Part shown: one piece after another, positions 16,669 to 25,634 of the stretch
How positions within the stretch are numbered: the first letter of the stretch is position 1
Layout of the letters: every line of letters starts with the position of its first letter
Assembly: GCA_944323075.1 (NCBI GenBank)
Contig: CALURC010000003.1
Coordinates: 1-50,758, forward strand
Direction of reading: 5' to 3'
From: an uncultured Alistipes sp.
Lineage (GTDB): Bacteria; Bacteroidota; Bacteroidia; Bacteroidales; Rikenellaceae
Length of the DNA: 50,758 nt
Made by a program: the position numbers and the translations under genes
Notes under the pieces: model-generated
What the model was told of the DNA's origin: nothing
The model's database searches: none
What the model saw: the letters and a program-made list of their open reading frames with translations, nothing else

Positions 16669-18777
16669 TTAAAAGTTTGACAATCCTAATTTTTCGTACT
16701 CCTCGACTTGTCGGTCAAAAGCTTCAGTCAATGCAGGGTCGAGTTCAGCCTCTTTCTTCCATTCGTCAGAACCGTAAACACCGGCTTTGTTGTAGTCGAA
16801 TGGAATGAAGCGGATTTTGCGGCACAGTTGTTTGTCCTTTACGGTAAAGTCTCCGTTTGCCGGATCAAATCCCGGATCGGCGATGATCGAGTGGGTATCT
16901 TTACCTTTCGCCTGCCAATCTTTGAACGAGAGGCCCGGAACGATTTCGATGTTCGTTGTCCGCGTGTCCCAATAGCAGTTGTAGTCGGATTTGAATCCCA
17001 CCTTTTCCCATGCGATTCCTCCCAATATACCACTGTCGAACCAGACGATGTTGTTCGCAAAGCGGAACGAGGTGTGGTCTTCCTCTCGGGTCGCTTCGAG
17101 TTGGGTTCTGATTTGGCCTCCGAAAATGTTGTTGCGGACGATGTTGTCGGCTCCATAGTGTTGGTGGAATCCGCCACTCTTGCATTTATAGACCAAGTTG
17201 CGCTCCAGAATGATGCCGGTTGATCCTTCGTCGGTATAGAGTCCCCAGCCGCCGTAATAGAGCGAATAGATGTGGTGGATCTTGTTGTTGCTGAGGGTTG
17301 TTCCCTCTGACAGGCCGAGCGTATAGATTCCTCCCATATCGGAGAGTTCGCCCCATCCTAAATGGTGGATGTGGTTGTACTCTATACGGTTGCGCTTGGA
17401 GGGACTGTTGCCGTATCCCCATACCCAACCGACCGAAATACCCGTATAGCGGAAATCGGCAATGTCGTTATGGGTGATCTTGTTGTCCGACGCATTGAAG
17501 ATGATTACGCCTACGGCACATGGGAAGGTATATCCTCCGTGTTGGATGATGTTGTTGTCGACCGTGATGTGGTTGGTTATTTCGGATACATTAGGCCGGA
17601 TCACTGTTTCTCCGATTTTAACTCCGCAGGCTCCGATGTCGAAAATTTTGCTCTGTTTGATTGAGCAGTTCGTGCAGGCTCTCTTGAACCAAATACCGCT
17701 CACTCCGGTGTGGGCAATTTCGCACGATTCGAAGTTTATGTTGCGGGCAAAGTCTGCTTCAACAGCGGCGGGTACGGATGCGGCAGCTTGTTCGGGCCCA
17801 TTGCCTAACGTGGGGGTGTTATAAGAGACGGCATGCAAGGCGATATTTTTGAAATGAAGGTTTTGAACGTTTTTCGTTTCGTTACCTTGAATGGAGATCA
17901 GTTTCTCCAGCATCGGGGCGATACATACGGTATTTTCCACCCGTTCGCCCGGACAGGGTATATAGTACAAGTAGCCCTCATTTTTGTCGAGGAACCATTC
18001 GCCGGGAGCGTCAAGGCAACTCCAGTCATTTTCAATGATGAATCGAGTACGGGCATCGATCGGGTTCCAAGGCTGCATTCCGGGGGCAGAAAAAAGTAAC
18101 GTGCTGTCGCTCGCATCCTGATGGATGATCGGAAATTTCGAGACGTCCCATTTGTGATAGAACCACGCCAAAGCCTCACCGGCATTCGTGAGTTTCGGTA
18201 GGGGTTGTTGTGAGGCAACGCGTATGGTGGCCCATGCCGGTGTGCGGTATCCCGTCGTATCGAGTACGGTTTGTTCTGAAGTTGCCACATTGTAGAACGA
18301 TCCCCGATCGGGAGTCTGTGCTCGGAACCGTCGCTCGCCATTAACATAGAGCTGTTCGAAATCAAATCCGTAGAGTTTTACTTCAGGAATGTAGACTCTC
18401 CAGAGCGTGTCGTTGACCGTCTGAAAAGGATTGAGACGGATACCCCCGTAGAGGATGGGTTTGGCTCCTCCGTAGCCTTCAAAAATGACGGGACTGTTTT
18501 CGAGTCCGGAGTTGTCGGGGTTAAAAACCAGCGGTTCGGTCAAAAAATAGTCACCGCGGGCGATGCGTACCCGTATCGTGTCTCCCGTGGCCTCTCCTGC
18601 GGCTCTCCATCTGTGGATACGTTCGCAGGCTTCGTTCGGTGTGGCCAGCGGACTCTCTTTTGAGCCTTCGTTGTTGTCGTTTCCGTTTGGTGCGACGTAA
18701 ATCAGGCGGCTGTCGCCCGATAATTCGATTATGCCGGCACACAATAAACAGAAAATCAAACTAATCAAACGTCTCAT
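16669..18777 (-). CDS. Exported right-handed parallel beta-helix protein, GH141-like
   Basis: A 702-aa exported protein. The N-terminus is hydrophobic (LISLIFCLLCAGII); mature protein opens with IYVAPNGNDNNEGSKESPLATPNEA, the usual entry to a pectate-lyase-like beta-helix. Repeating coils with N, D and G turns run from about residue 300 to 620 (SDNKITHNDIADFRYTGISVGW, NRIEYNHIHHLGWGELSDMGGIYTLG). Wording and length resemble GH141 (an alpha-L-fucosidase family) and its relatives; GH120 and plain DUF1565/beta-helix proteins are alternatives. It follows the radical SAM gene by 36 nt on the same strand and may be co-transcribed. Confidence 0.65.
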   Translation of the reverse strand: MRRLISLIFCLLCAGIIELSGDSRLIYVAPNGNDNNEGSKESPLATPNEACERIHRWRAAGEATGDTIRVRIARGDYFLTEPLVFNPDNSGLENSPVIFEGYGGAKPILYGGIRLNPFQTVNDTLWRVYIPEVKLYGFDFEQLYVNGERRFRAQTPDRGSFYNVATSEQTVLDTTGYRTPAWATIRVASQQPLPKLTNAGEALAWFYHKWDVSKFPIIHQDASDSTLLFSAPGMQPWNPIDARTRFIIENDWSCLDAPGEWFLDKNEGYLYYIPCPGERVENTVCIAPMLEKLISIQGNETKNVQNLHFKNIALHAVSYNTPTLGNGPEQAAASVPAAVEADFARNINFESCEIAHTGVSGIWFKRACTNCSIKQSKIFDIGACGVKIGETVIRPNVSEITNHITVDNNIIQHGGYTFPCAVGVIIFNASDNKITHNDIADFRYTGISVGWVWGYGNSPSKRNRIEYNHIHHLGWGELSDMGGIYTLGLSEGTTLSNNKIHHIYSLYYGGWGLYTDEGSTGIILERNLVYKCKSGGFHQHYGADNIVRNNIFGGQIRTQLEATREEDHTSFRFANNIVWFDSGILGGIAWEKVGFKSDYNCYWDTRTTNIEIVPGLSFKDWQAKGKDTHSIIADPGFDPANGDFTVKDKQLCRKIRFIPFDYNKAGVYGSDEWKKEAELDPALTEAFDRQVEEYEKLGLSNF

Positions 18778-18813
18778 AACTATAAATAATTAAACAGATT
18801 CGTAACAGTGAGT

Positions 18814-20928
18814 TTAGATGTGCAGCATCCCATACGAGCGTAAGATATCCCATTTTTTCGAAAGATACAACGCCAGAAACGAAGATTCGCTGTATTTCTG
18901 AAAAAGTTCGGCTGCTTCGCTGAGGGTTGTTGTCCGTGACAGGTCGGCGATTGACCGGATCAGATCCATCAGAAAATCGGCCTCCTCCGGTTTGAATTTC
19001 AAATGTCTCGGTTCGGCTTGGTCGAATAGTACGATTCCCTCCTCGTCGCGTTGTGGCAGAGAGCCGATCCAGATAATTCGCCGCTTTTCATCGTAGAGGC
19101 GGGCCGTATCGGGTTCGATCATGCAGTCGGCGATCAGTGTGGGTTCAACCGTAGTGACGGGAACCTTTCCTGTAAACCATTTGTGGACCGGTCGCTCCAG
19201 TTCGTAACCATACATGTAGTGTTGCAGCGCTGTGTTCAGCGACTCTCCGGCGGCTTTCAGGTTGTAATTCCGATTCTCAACAAAGCGGATTTCGTTGTTT
19301 GCGAACGGATGCAGTGCGTCGCTCCGGCGTCTGACTCCGAACAGTTCGGGGTGTTGTCCACTGGGGCTGTGTACGGTCATCGCGTACCGGTGCCAGAAGG
19401 CCGACTGAACCAGCTCGTTGGAGAACAACTGTCGGATAACCTCCAGCGAGTCGACAGTCTCTTGTAAGGTTTCGGTTGGGAAACCGTACATCAGATAGGT
19501 GTGGGAGAGGATTCCGGCTCGAGAAAGATTGCGCAGCGTACATGCAGCCTGATGAATCGTAACACCTTTGTTCATTAGTTTGAGCAGACGGTCCGAGGCA
19601 ACTTCAAGGCCGCCCGATACCGCAATACAACCGGCTGCCGCCATCAGCCGACAGAGATCCTCCGTATAGCTTTTCTCGAAACGGATGTTGGTCCACCACG
19701 TAACGTTCAGCCTCCTGCGTAAAATCTCGAGCGACAGCTCTTTGAGAATTTTAGGTGGGGCCGCTTCGTCGGTGAAGTGGAATCCGTGGCTACCTGTCTG
19801 ACTGATGATCTGTTCCATCCAGTCGACCAACATCGGGGCCGGGACACTGTCATAACGCCCGATGTAGTCGAGCGATGTATCGCAGAAAGCACACCGTGCC
19901 CAATAGCAGCCGTGGGCCAGCACCATCTTGTTCCAGCGTCCGTCGGTCCACAACCGGTGCATCGGGTTGGTAACCTCGAGCAGCGACACATACTTGTCGT
20001 GGGGTAATCCGCTGAAATCGGGACACCCCCTTTCGGCATGTGAGAGCGGTGCATCGGCGCTGTGGTATCCGTCTCGTGTGTAGGTGTGAACCAACTCGCC
20101 GCCGGAAAGGATGCGTTCGAGTGGGATCTCTCCGTCGTCCAACACAATGTAGTCGACGTATTTGAAGATGCGCTTATCGCTCAAGTTGCGAAGTTCGGTC
20201 GTGGGGTAGCCACCCCCCAGCACAATGCGTATTTCCGGACGCGTTTCCCGGATATATCGTGCACACCGCAAGGCTGCCAGCAAACATCCGGGAAAAGGTA
20301 CGTTGAACCCGACAACCGTAGGCTGCGATCTTTGCAACTGTTTTTCGAGCAGTTCGGTCATTACCCTTTCAATTGCATTGTCCGGAGCGATGATTTCGGG
20401 TTCGATCTGGTCGAAGGTTTCAATCGCGGCGGCCAGCTGCTCTCCGTAACGGACGATTTCGAAGTTTTCGCTGATTGTTGCCCGGATATAATCACTCAGG
20501 TCTTGCAGGTAGAGCGTGCAGATGTATCGGGCACACTCTGTGGAACCGAGCATACCGAATGCAGACTCCGTGTCACCGATACTTTTGAAACGCCCGGCCT
20601 GTGGCAAGAAAGTTCCCGAACAGATCCTGTGGGCCAGAGTCGGATCTGTCCCTCGAAGAAATGCCATAACCGCATCGATCGTAGCACAATAGCGATCCTT
20701 TTGGGCGTAGATGTGTCGGATATTTTCATCATCTGTATCTGCGTTCCATGTCTCGAAAACCTTTTGAAGAAACTTAGCTGAAAAAATTTGTTCGATGGTT
20801 TCGATCGACAGGTCGCATTGTTCGACTGTGTAACCGGCCCGGGTAAGATATCCTTTCAGATATGCTGTAGCCGGATAGGAACAGTTGATTTGAAGAAACG
20901 GCGGGGTTATCAGCAATAGTTTTTCCAT
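18814..20928 (-). CDS. B12-binding-type radical SAM protein
   Basis: A 704-aa protein. Residues 1-60 and ~200-290 look like a cobalamin-binding-type Rossmann region (LLLITPPFLQINCSYPATAYLKGYLTRAGY; VVGFNVPFPGCLLAALRCARYIRETRPEIRIVLGGGYPT; YIVLDDGEIPLERIL), without the DxHxxG that ligates the cobalt. The radical SAM barrel follows: HGCYWARCAFCD puts cysteines at 341, 346 and 349, spacing C-x4-C-x2-C instead of C-x3-C-x2-C. GGLEVASDRLLKLMNKG and THTYLMYGFPTET-type strands complete the barrel. A ~170-aa C-terminal extension is unassigned. GTG 20931 is possible but ATG 20928 is preferred. It starts only 5 nt after the metallo-hydrolase stop. Substrate unknown. Confidence 0.8.
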   Translation of the reverse strand: MEKLLLITPPFLQINCSYPATAYLKGYLTRAGYTVEQCDLSIETIEQIFSAKFLQKVFETWNADTDDENIRHIYAQKDRYCATIDAVMAFLRGTDPTLAHRICSGTFLPQAGRFKSIGDTESAFGMLGSTECARYICTLYLQDLSDYIRATISENFEIVRYGEQLAAAIETFDQIEPEIIAPDNAIERVMTELLEKQLQRSQPTVVGFNVPFPGCLLAALRCARYIRETRPEIRIVLGGGYPTTELRNLSDKRIFKYVDYIVLDDGEIPLERILSGGELVHTYTRDGYHSADAPLSHAERGCPDFSGLPHDKYVSLLEVTNPMHRLWTDGRWNKMVLAHGCYWARCAFCDTSLDYIGRYDSVPAPMLVDWMEQIISQTGSHGFHFTDEAAPPKILKELSLEILRRRLNVTWWTNIRFEKSYTEDLCRLMAAAGCIAVSGGLEVASDRLLKLMNKGVTIHQAACTLRNLSRAGILSHTYLMYGFPTETLQETVDSLEVIRQLFSNELVQSAFWHRYAMTVHSPSGQHPELFGVRRRSDALHPFANNEIRFVENRNYNLKAAGESLNTALQHYMYGYELERPVHKWFTGKVPVTTVEPTLIADCMIEPDTARLYDEKRRIIWIGSLPQRDEEGIVLFDQAEPRHLKFKPEEADFLMDLIRSIADLSRTTTLSEAAELFQKYSESSFLALYLSKKWDILRSYGMLHI

Positions 20929-20933
20929 CACGG

Positions 20934-21710
20934 TTAATCGGGTATTTCTACAGTCAATCCGTCGTATGCGAAATGTACACCTTCGGGTAATCGAGGCTCT
21001 TCGACGGCATGCCGGCCCATCTGGTGTGAAACATGTGTCAAGTAGGTCGTCTTAGGGGAGACAAGATAGCTGATGTGGAGTGCTTCGTCCAGTGTGAAAT
21101 GCGACAGGTGATGCTCTTTGCGCAGTGCATTGATGACTAATGTGTCGACCCCTTTGATTTTTTCTATTTCAGAGGGTTCGATCCGGTTTATGTCGGTCAG
21201 ATAGGCCAGTTTTCCGATACGAAATCCGAATACCGGTAATTTATAGTGTATCCCTCGAATGGGGATGATTTCGGTGTTTCGTACGTGGAACGGTTGGTCG
21301 GGCAGGATCGTATGCAAGTTGATTTCCGGAACACCCGGATAGGGGTGTTCGGAGAAAGCATAGTCGAAGTCGTGTTTGACCCGATGCTGTACGCGTTCTT
21401 CGGCATAGATGTCGATGGCTTTACTCGTGACGTAGTTGAATGCCCGGACGTCGTCGATCCCCCCGATGTGGTCCTTGTGCTCGTGGGTCAACAAAATGGC
21501 ATCGAGATGCTTGACTTTTTCGCGTAACATTTGTTGCCGAAAATCAGGACCTGCATCGATCGAAATCGTAGTGCCGTCTTGGGTTTCGATCAAGGCTGAA
21601 GTTCTCAGTCGCTTGTCGCGTGGGTCATCCGATTGACATACCCAACATCCACAAGAGATTACCGGTACGCCTTGCGATGTTCCAGTCCCCAGAAAGGTGA
21701 GTTTGGTCAT
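20934..21710 (-). CDS. MBL-fold metallo-hydrolase, PhnP-like
   Basis: A 258-aa metallo-beta-lactamase-fold hydrolase. The first strand is TFLGTGTSQGVPV, followed by the structural zinc knuckle CGCWVC (Cys20, 22, 25), a PhnP feature. The catalytic metal motif is THEHKDHIGG (75-84), with AYLTDINR and a final THVSHQMG. PhnP cleaves cyclic phosphodiesters in phosphonate breakdown, but no phosphonate genes are here, so a general phosphodiesterase role is likelier. Its stop lies 5 nt before the radical SAM ATG, indicating translational coupling. Confidence 0.85.
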   Translation of the reverse strand: MTKLTFLGTGTSQGVPVISCGCWVCQSDDPRDKRLRTSALIETQDGTTISIDAGPDFRQQMLREKVKHLDAILLTHEHKDHIGGIDDVRAFNYVTSKAIDIYAEERVQHRVKHDFDYAFSEHPYPGVPEINLHTILPDQPFHVRNTEIIPIRGIHYKLPVFGFRIGKLAYLTDINRIEPSEIEKIKGVDTLVINALRKEHHLSHFTLDEALHISYLVSPKTTYLTHVSHQMGRHAVEEPRLPEGVHFAYDGLTVEIPD

Positions 21711-21764
21711 TGTTCTTACTCTGTTTTTTCTCCGTAAATGGTGAAAATGATTTTGTGTACTCTT

Positions 21765-23288
21765 TTATCGAGCGATTCGGTTCAGCCAGTGGAGCATGCT
21801 GAACATTACGGTCATCGAGATGAGACATACGATGACAAAAACGCTCCAAGTCAGCCATAGCGGGACGTTTTCGTAAAGCAGAGCCCCGATAAATAGCAAT
21901 TGGTTGCCGATACCCGTGGCGGCAAGCCAACCACCTTGCATGATTCCTTGGTATTGTGGAGGTGCCACTTTCGAGACAAACGATATGCCGAGCGGACTGA
22001 TGAAGAGTTCGGCTACAGTCAGGATCAGGTAAGTTGCGATCAGAAGAATCGGTGTGACACGTTGCGGGTCGGGGAGTCCCCCCATCTTTTCGACTTCGGC
22101 AGCTGCGGGCAAACCGATCGATCCGAGTGTCATGATCAGATAGGCTAAGGCCGCGACACCCATGCCGATTCCTATTTTTGCTGGAGTAGAGGGCTCGATG
22201 CCTTTGGCTCTCCACCAGCCGAACAAAGCCAGTATGATTGGCGTCAGGAAGACCACAAAGAACGGATTGGCTGATTGGAACAGTTCGGCGGTGATGTCGA
22301 ATGATCCGATCTTCAGCAAAGTGTACTCCTGTGCAAAGTAGGTGAGAGTGAGTCCGTTTTGATGGAACGAGAACCAAAAGAAGATGACGACGGCATAGAC
22401 TGCAATCAAAGCCCAAATACGTTGTCTGACCTCTTGTGCGGATATTTGTATTGATTGTTTGTCGTCCGACTTTTTGTCGTTTTTGACGATGGGAGCAGGG
22501 GTAGGCAGCTTCTTCCGGTTAAGCAGGAAAATCAACAGTGAGAAGCACATGGCGACGATCGCAATGCCGAATGCAAAATGGAATCCCGTGGTAAATGCGT
22601 TCAGATAGTCGTTGGCAAATTGAGCGAGGTCGACTGGAGCGGCCCCATGACATACTTTTGCTGCCAGTTCTGCATAACGTGCAGCGGCCTCGTCGGAGAG
22701 ATTCCCCTGTAAAAAACCGTGACACAGATTCGGAAGGTCTGAATCATATAAAAATCCTTTCGAAGTGAGCCAGGCATTACGCATCCAGACTGCAGCGAGC
22801 GGTGCGAAAATGGCGCCGATGTTGATGAACATGTAAAAAAGCGAAAATCCGGAATCCCGCATTTTCGCATATTTTTCGTTGTCGTACATCTGTCCGACCA
22901 ATGCTTGTAGATTGCCTTTGAAAAGCCCGTTTCCAAAGGCAATGGCGAAAAGCCCGATGCAAGTGATACTCAGAAAGAGTGTTTTGTTTGGAGTCGGAGT
23001 GGGGCTGGGAATGGCGAGGATCAGATATCCTGCAGCCATAAGGATCAATCCGGTCAGGATGGTGGTTTTATATCGACGTGTCTTGTCGGCAATTAAACCT
23101 CCGATGAAGGCGAGAATATAGATCGAGAAATAGAATACGGAATAGATGATTCCGGCATCGGTCTTGTTGAGACCGAATTTGGCTGTGAGAAACAGCACGA
23201 GGATAGCCATCATGGTGTAAAAACCGAAGCGCTCCCCCATGTTGGCTACAGCAGCAGGCAGCAATCCTTTAGGGTGTTTTTGTAACAT
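21765..23288 (-). CDS. POT-family proton-coupled oligopeptide transporter
   Basis: A 507-aa inner-membrane protein with about 12-14 membrane segments. The N-terminal helix carries the POT signature GERFGFYTMMAIL (ExxER-like), with GGLIADKTRRYKTTILTG as the family loop motif and a long cytoplasmic stretch around 270-290 (NRKKLPTPAPIVKNDKKSDDKQS). The second half has FWFSFHQNGLTLTYFAQ and FISPLGISFVSKVAPPQYQGIMQGGW. It takes up di- or tripeptides with protons. The 54-nt gap to the downstream hydrolase has no terminator, so the two may share a transcript. Confidence 0.92.
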   Translation of the reverse strand: MLQKHPKGLLPAAVANMGERFGFYTMMAILVLFLTAKFGLNKTDAGIIYSVFYFSIYILAFIGGLIADKTRRYKTTILTGLILMAAGYLILAIPSPTPTPNKTLFLSITCIGLFAIAFGNGLFKGNLQALVGQMYDNEKYAKMRDSGFSLFYMFINIGAIFAPLAAVWMRNAWLTSKGFLYDSDLPNLCHGFLQGNLSDEAAARYAELAAKVCHGAAPVDLAQFANDYLNAFTTGFHFAFGIAIVAMCFSLLIFLLNRKKLPTPAPIVKNDKKSDDKQSIQISAQEVRQRIWALIAVYAVVIFFWFSFHQNGLTLTYFAQEYTLLKIGSFDITAELFQSANPFFVVFLTPIILALFGWWRAKGIEPSTPAKIGIGMGVAALAYLIMTLGSIGLPAAAEVEKMGGLPDPQRVTPILLIATYLILTVAELFISPLGISFVSKVAPPQYQGIMQGGWLAATGIGNQLLFIGALLYENVPLWLTWSVFVIVCLISMTVMFSMLHWLNRIAR

Positions 23289-23323
23289 ACGCCGACTATT
23301 TTATAATAATGATGTAATACTGA

Positions 23324-23331
23324 CAAAGATA
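23324..23331 (-). promoter_or_regulatory. -7 box of the POT transporter gene
   Basis: Perfect TATCTTTG on the minus strand, giving a ~30-nt leader. No TTG at 19-21 nt upstream. Confidence 0.5.
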
Positions 23332-23350
23332 AAGTTTTTTCCCGTATTAC

Positions 23351-23381
23351 TTGGCTGTAATGTTAATTTTGCTTAACTTTA
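23351..23381 (+). promoter_or_regulatory. Possible promoter of glgB
   Basis: TTG (23351-23353), 20-nt spacer, TAACTTTA (23374-23381), one base off consensus. About 24 nt before the ATG. Confidence 0.35.
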
Positions 23382-23405
23382 TTTGTTCGAAAAACACGGG
23401 GTGGT

Positions 23406-25451
23406 ATGAATGAATTGCGCGAACTTCCTGTCGTAGCGCAGGATGAGTGGTTGAAGCCTAATGAGGCCGATATGGAACGACGCTACGGTCGATATACCTC
23501 CTGTCTGGAGCAGATTGAGCATCGTTGCGGTTCGCTGGTGGATTATGCCAACGGCTATCTCTATTTCGGATTTCAATATGATGTGCAACAGAAAGGGTGG
23601 TGGTTCCGTGAATGGCTGCCCGGTGCGCAGGATGTCTACCTGTTCGGCGATTTCAATGGGTGGCAACGAACACAATATCGGTTGAAACATGCGGCGGATG
23701 GGGTATGGAGCATATTTTTCCCCGATGAAGAGTTTTCCGGACGGCTGGTGCACCGGTCGAAGGTGAAGATGCTGGTGCACGGCAAGAACGGATGGCTCGA
23801 ACGCATCCCTTCCTACATCCGTCGGGTGGTGCAGGACGAGCGGACAAAAGATTTTTGCGGACAGTTGTGGTCGCCGCCCGAACCGTTCGACTGGCAGGGG
23901 GATCGGTTCGACATAGCACAGATCGGCCCGCTTTTCATCTATGAATGCCATGTGGGAATGGCACAGGAGGAGCCCGAAATCGGGACTTATGCCGAATTTA
24001 CCGAGCGCGTGCTACCCCGAATCAAAAAGGATGGGTACAACACCGTACAGCTGATGGCGGTGGCTGAACACCCCTACTACGGAAGTTTTGGCTACCACGT
24101 GAGTAACTTTTTCGCTCCCTCGTCGCGATTCGGTACTCCCGAAGAGCTGAAGACGCTGATCCGAACGGCCCACAAAATGGGCCTTGCCGTGGTGATGGAT
24201 TTGGTACATGCCCACTATGTTAAAAATATCAACGAGGGAATCAATGAACTGGACGGCACCGATTGCCTCTATTCTCCGCCCGGAGCGGCAGGAGATCATC
24301 CCTACTGGGGATCCAAACTTTTCGATTACGGGAAAGATCAGGTACGGCATTTTTTGCTCTCCAATATCAAGTATTGGATGGATGAGTTTCATTTTGACGG
24401 ATTCCGTTTCGACGGGGTAACCTCGATGACGTATTATCATCATGGATATACTGAGTTCGACTCTCGTGAAAAATACTTTTGTCCCGACGTTAATGAGGAT
24501 GCCCTCTGTTATTTGACGCTGGCCAACCGGTTGGTACACGACTTGAATCCTTCGGCAGTGACCATTGCCGAAGATGTCAGCGGAATGCCCGGCATGTGTG
24601 TGCCGACCGAGATGGGGGGCGTGGGCTTTGACTATCGTCTCGGTATGGCGGTTCCAGACTTCTGGATCAAACTGCTGAAGGAGGTGCCCGACGAGGATTG
24701 GGATATCTGGCAGATGTGGAACATGATGACCGATCGTCTGCCCTATGTCCATACGGTAGCCTATTGTGAGTCGCACGATCAGGCTTTGGTCGGCGACAAA
24801 ACGCTGGCTTTCCGGTTGATGGATCGGGCTATGTATACCGACATGGACCGGGCGGTCGAGAGTGTGGTGATCGATCGGGGAATGGCGCTGCACAAGATGA
24901 TCCGCCTCTTCACCATATCGCTTGCCGGCGATGCGTGGCTGAATTTTATGGGTAACGAGTTTGGGCATCCCGAATGGATCGATTTTCCCCGGGAGGGAAA
25001 CGGATGGAGCTATGCGCATGCACGTCGCCAGTGGAGTTTGGCCGACAACGGTTTTTTGCGGTATAGTTTTCTGGGAGCTTTTGATCGGGCCATGTTAAGT
25101 CTGGTGCAGGAAAACCACATCCTCGAAAGCGGATATGCCTACAATCACCTGATGGATGTGGAGAACAAGACGTTGGTGTACAGTCACGGGACGGTGGTTT
25201 TTGTTTTCAACTGGCATCCCTCGCGCAGTCTGCCCGATTATGAGATTCCGGTTCCCGAACCGGGAAGCTATCGGATTCTGCTGAGTACGGATGCCAAAGA
25301 GTTCGGTGGATACGATCGGATCGATTCCGATGTGATCGCTTTTAGCAGGACAAAGTTTGACTCGCAGGGGAATCCGCACTATTCGATTTGTGTTTACAAC
25401 TTGTGTCGCACGGCTTTTGTATTGAAAAAGTGTATAGAGAAAACGATCTGA
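23406..25451 (+). CDS. glgB: 1,4-alpha-glucan branching enzyme, eukaryote-like GH13
   Basis: A 681-aa cytoplasmic enzyme that adds alpha-1,6 branches to glycogen. A CBM48-type N-terminal domain (WFREWLPGAQDVYLFGDFNGWQ, ~65-85) precedes the GH13 barrel. The catalytic triad is visible: Asp336 in DGFRFDGVTSM, Glu389 in TIAEDVSGMPG, Asp458 in YCESHDQAL. GNEFGHPEWIDFPREGNGWSY is typical of the eukaryotic-type branching enzymes (GH13_8), which Bacteroidetes carry, rather than the E. coli type. It diverges from the POT gene; no other glycogen gene is in view. Confidence 0.92.
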   Translation: MNELRELPVVAQDEWLKPNEADMERRYGRYTSCLEQIEHRCGSLVDYANGYLYFGFQYDVQQKGWWFREWLPGAQDVYLFGDFNGWQRTQYRLKHAADGVWSIFFPDEEFSGRLVHRSKVKMLVHGKNGWLERIPSYIRRVVQDERTKDFCGQLWSPPEPFDWQGDRFDIAQIGPLFIYECHVGMAQEEPEIGTYAEFTERVLPRIKKDGYNTVQLMAVAEHPYYGSFGYHVSNFFAPSSRFGTPEELKTLIRTAHKMGLAVVMDLVHAHYVKNINEGINELDGTDCLYSPPGAAGDHPYWGSKLFDYGKDQVRHFLLSNIKYWMDEFHFDGFRFDGVTSMTYYHHGYTEFDSREKYFCPDVNEDALCYLTLANRLVHDLNPSAVTIAEDVSGMPGMCVPTEMGGVGFDYRLGMAVPDFWIKLLKEVPDEDWDIWQMWNMMTDRLPYVHTVAYCESHDQALVGDKTLAFRLMDRAMYTDMDRAVESVVIDRGMALHKMIRLFTISLAGDAWLNFMGNEFGHPEWIDFPREGNGWSYAHARRQWSLADNGFLRYSFLGAFDRAMLSLVQENHILESGYAYNHLMDVENKTLVYSHGTVVFVFNWHPSRSLPDYEIPVPEPGSYRILLSTDAKEFGGYDRIDSDVIAFSRTKFDSQGNPHYSICVYNLCRTAFVLKKCIEKTI

Positions 25452-25551
25452 CAGTGTGAGAGTAATCGAGTAAATGTCATTTGGGGGAGTAATTGAAGAG
25501 TCGTTGCGCTTGGGTTTTTACTCTCTTTCGTAGTCGAGTCTGTTGTGTGTA

Positions 25552-25588
25552 GGTAGTTATTGCAATGATCGATTTTGCAGAAACTACC
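25552..25588. promoter_or_regulatory. Dyad overlapping the promoter of the GH5-like gene (candidate operator)
   Basis: GGTAGTT-AT-TGCAA (25552-25565), a 9-nt centre containing ATCGAT, then TTGCA-GA-AACTACC (25575-25588): 12 complementary pairs with a symmetric 2-nt mismatch. The TTTG of the promoter lies inside the right half, so a bound protein would block RNA polymerase. Confidence 0.5.
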
Positions 25589-25605
25589 ATGATCTTTTAT
25601 TTTTG
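25574..25605 (+). promoter_or_regulatory. Sigma-ABfr-type promoter of GH5-like gene
   Basis: TTTG (25574-25577), 20-nt spacer, TATTTTTG (25598-25605). Leader of ~23 nt to the ATG. Confidence 0.8.
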
Positions 25606-25634
25606 TCTGACTAACCCTCTTAAAAGAGAAATTT

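Noticed and set aside
25459-25530. Terminator of glgB from GAGAGTAA ... TTACTCTC
   Set aside because: The 8-bp arms are separated by about 50 nt with no compact stem, so it is not a convincing terminator.
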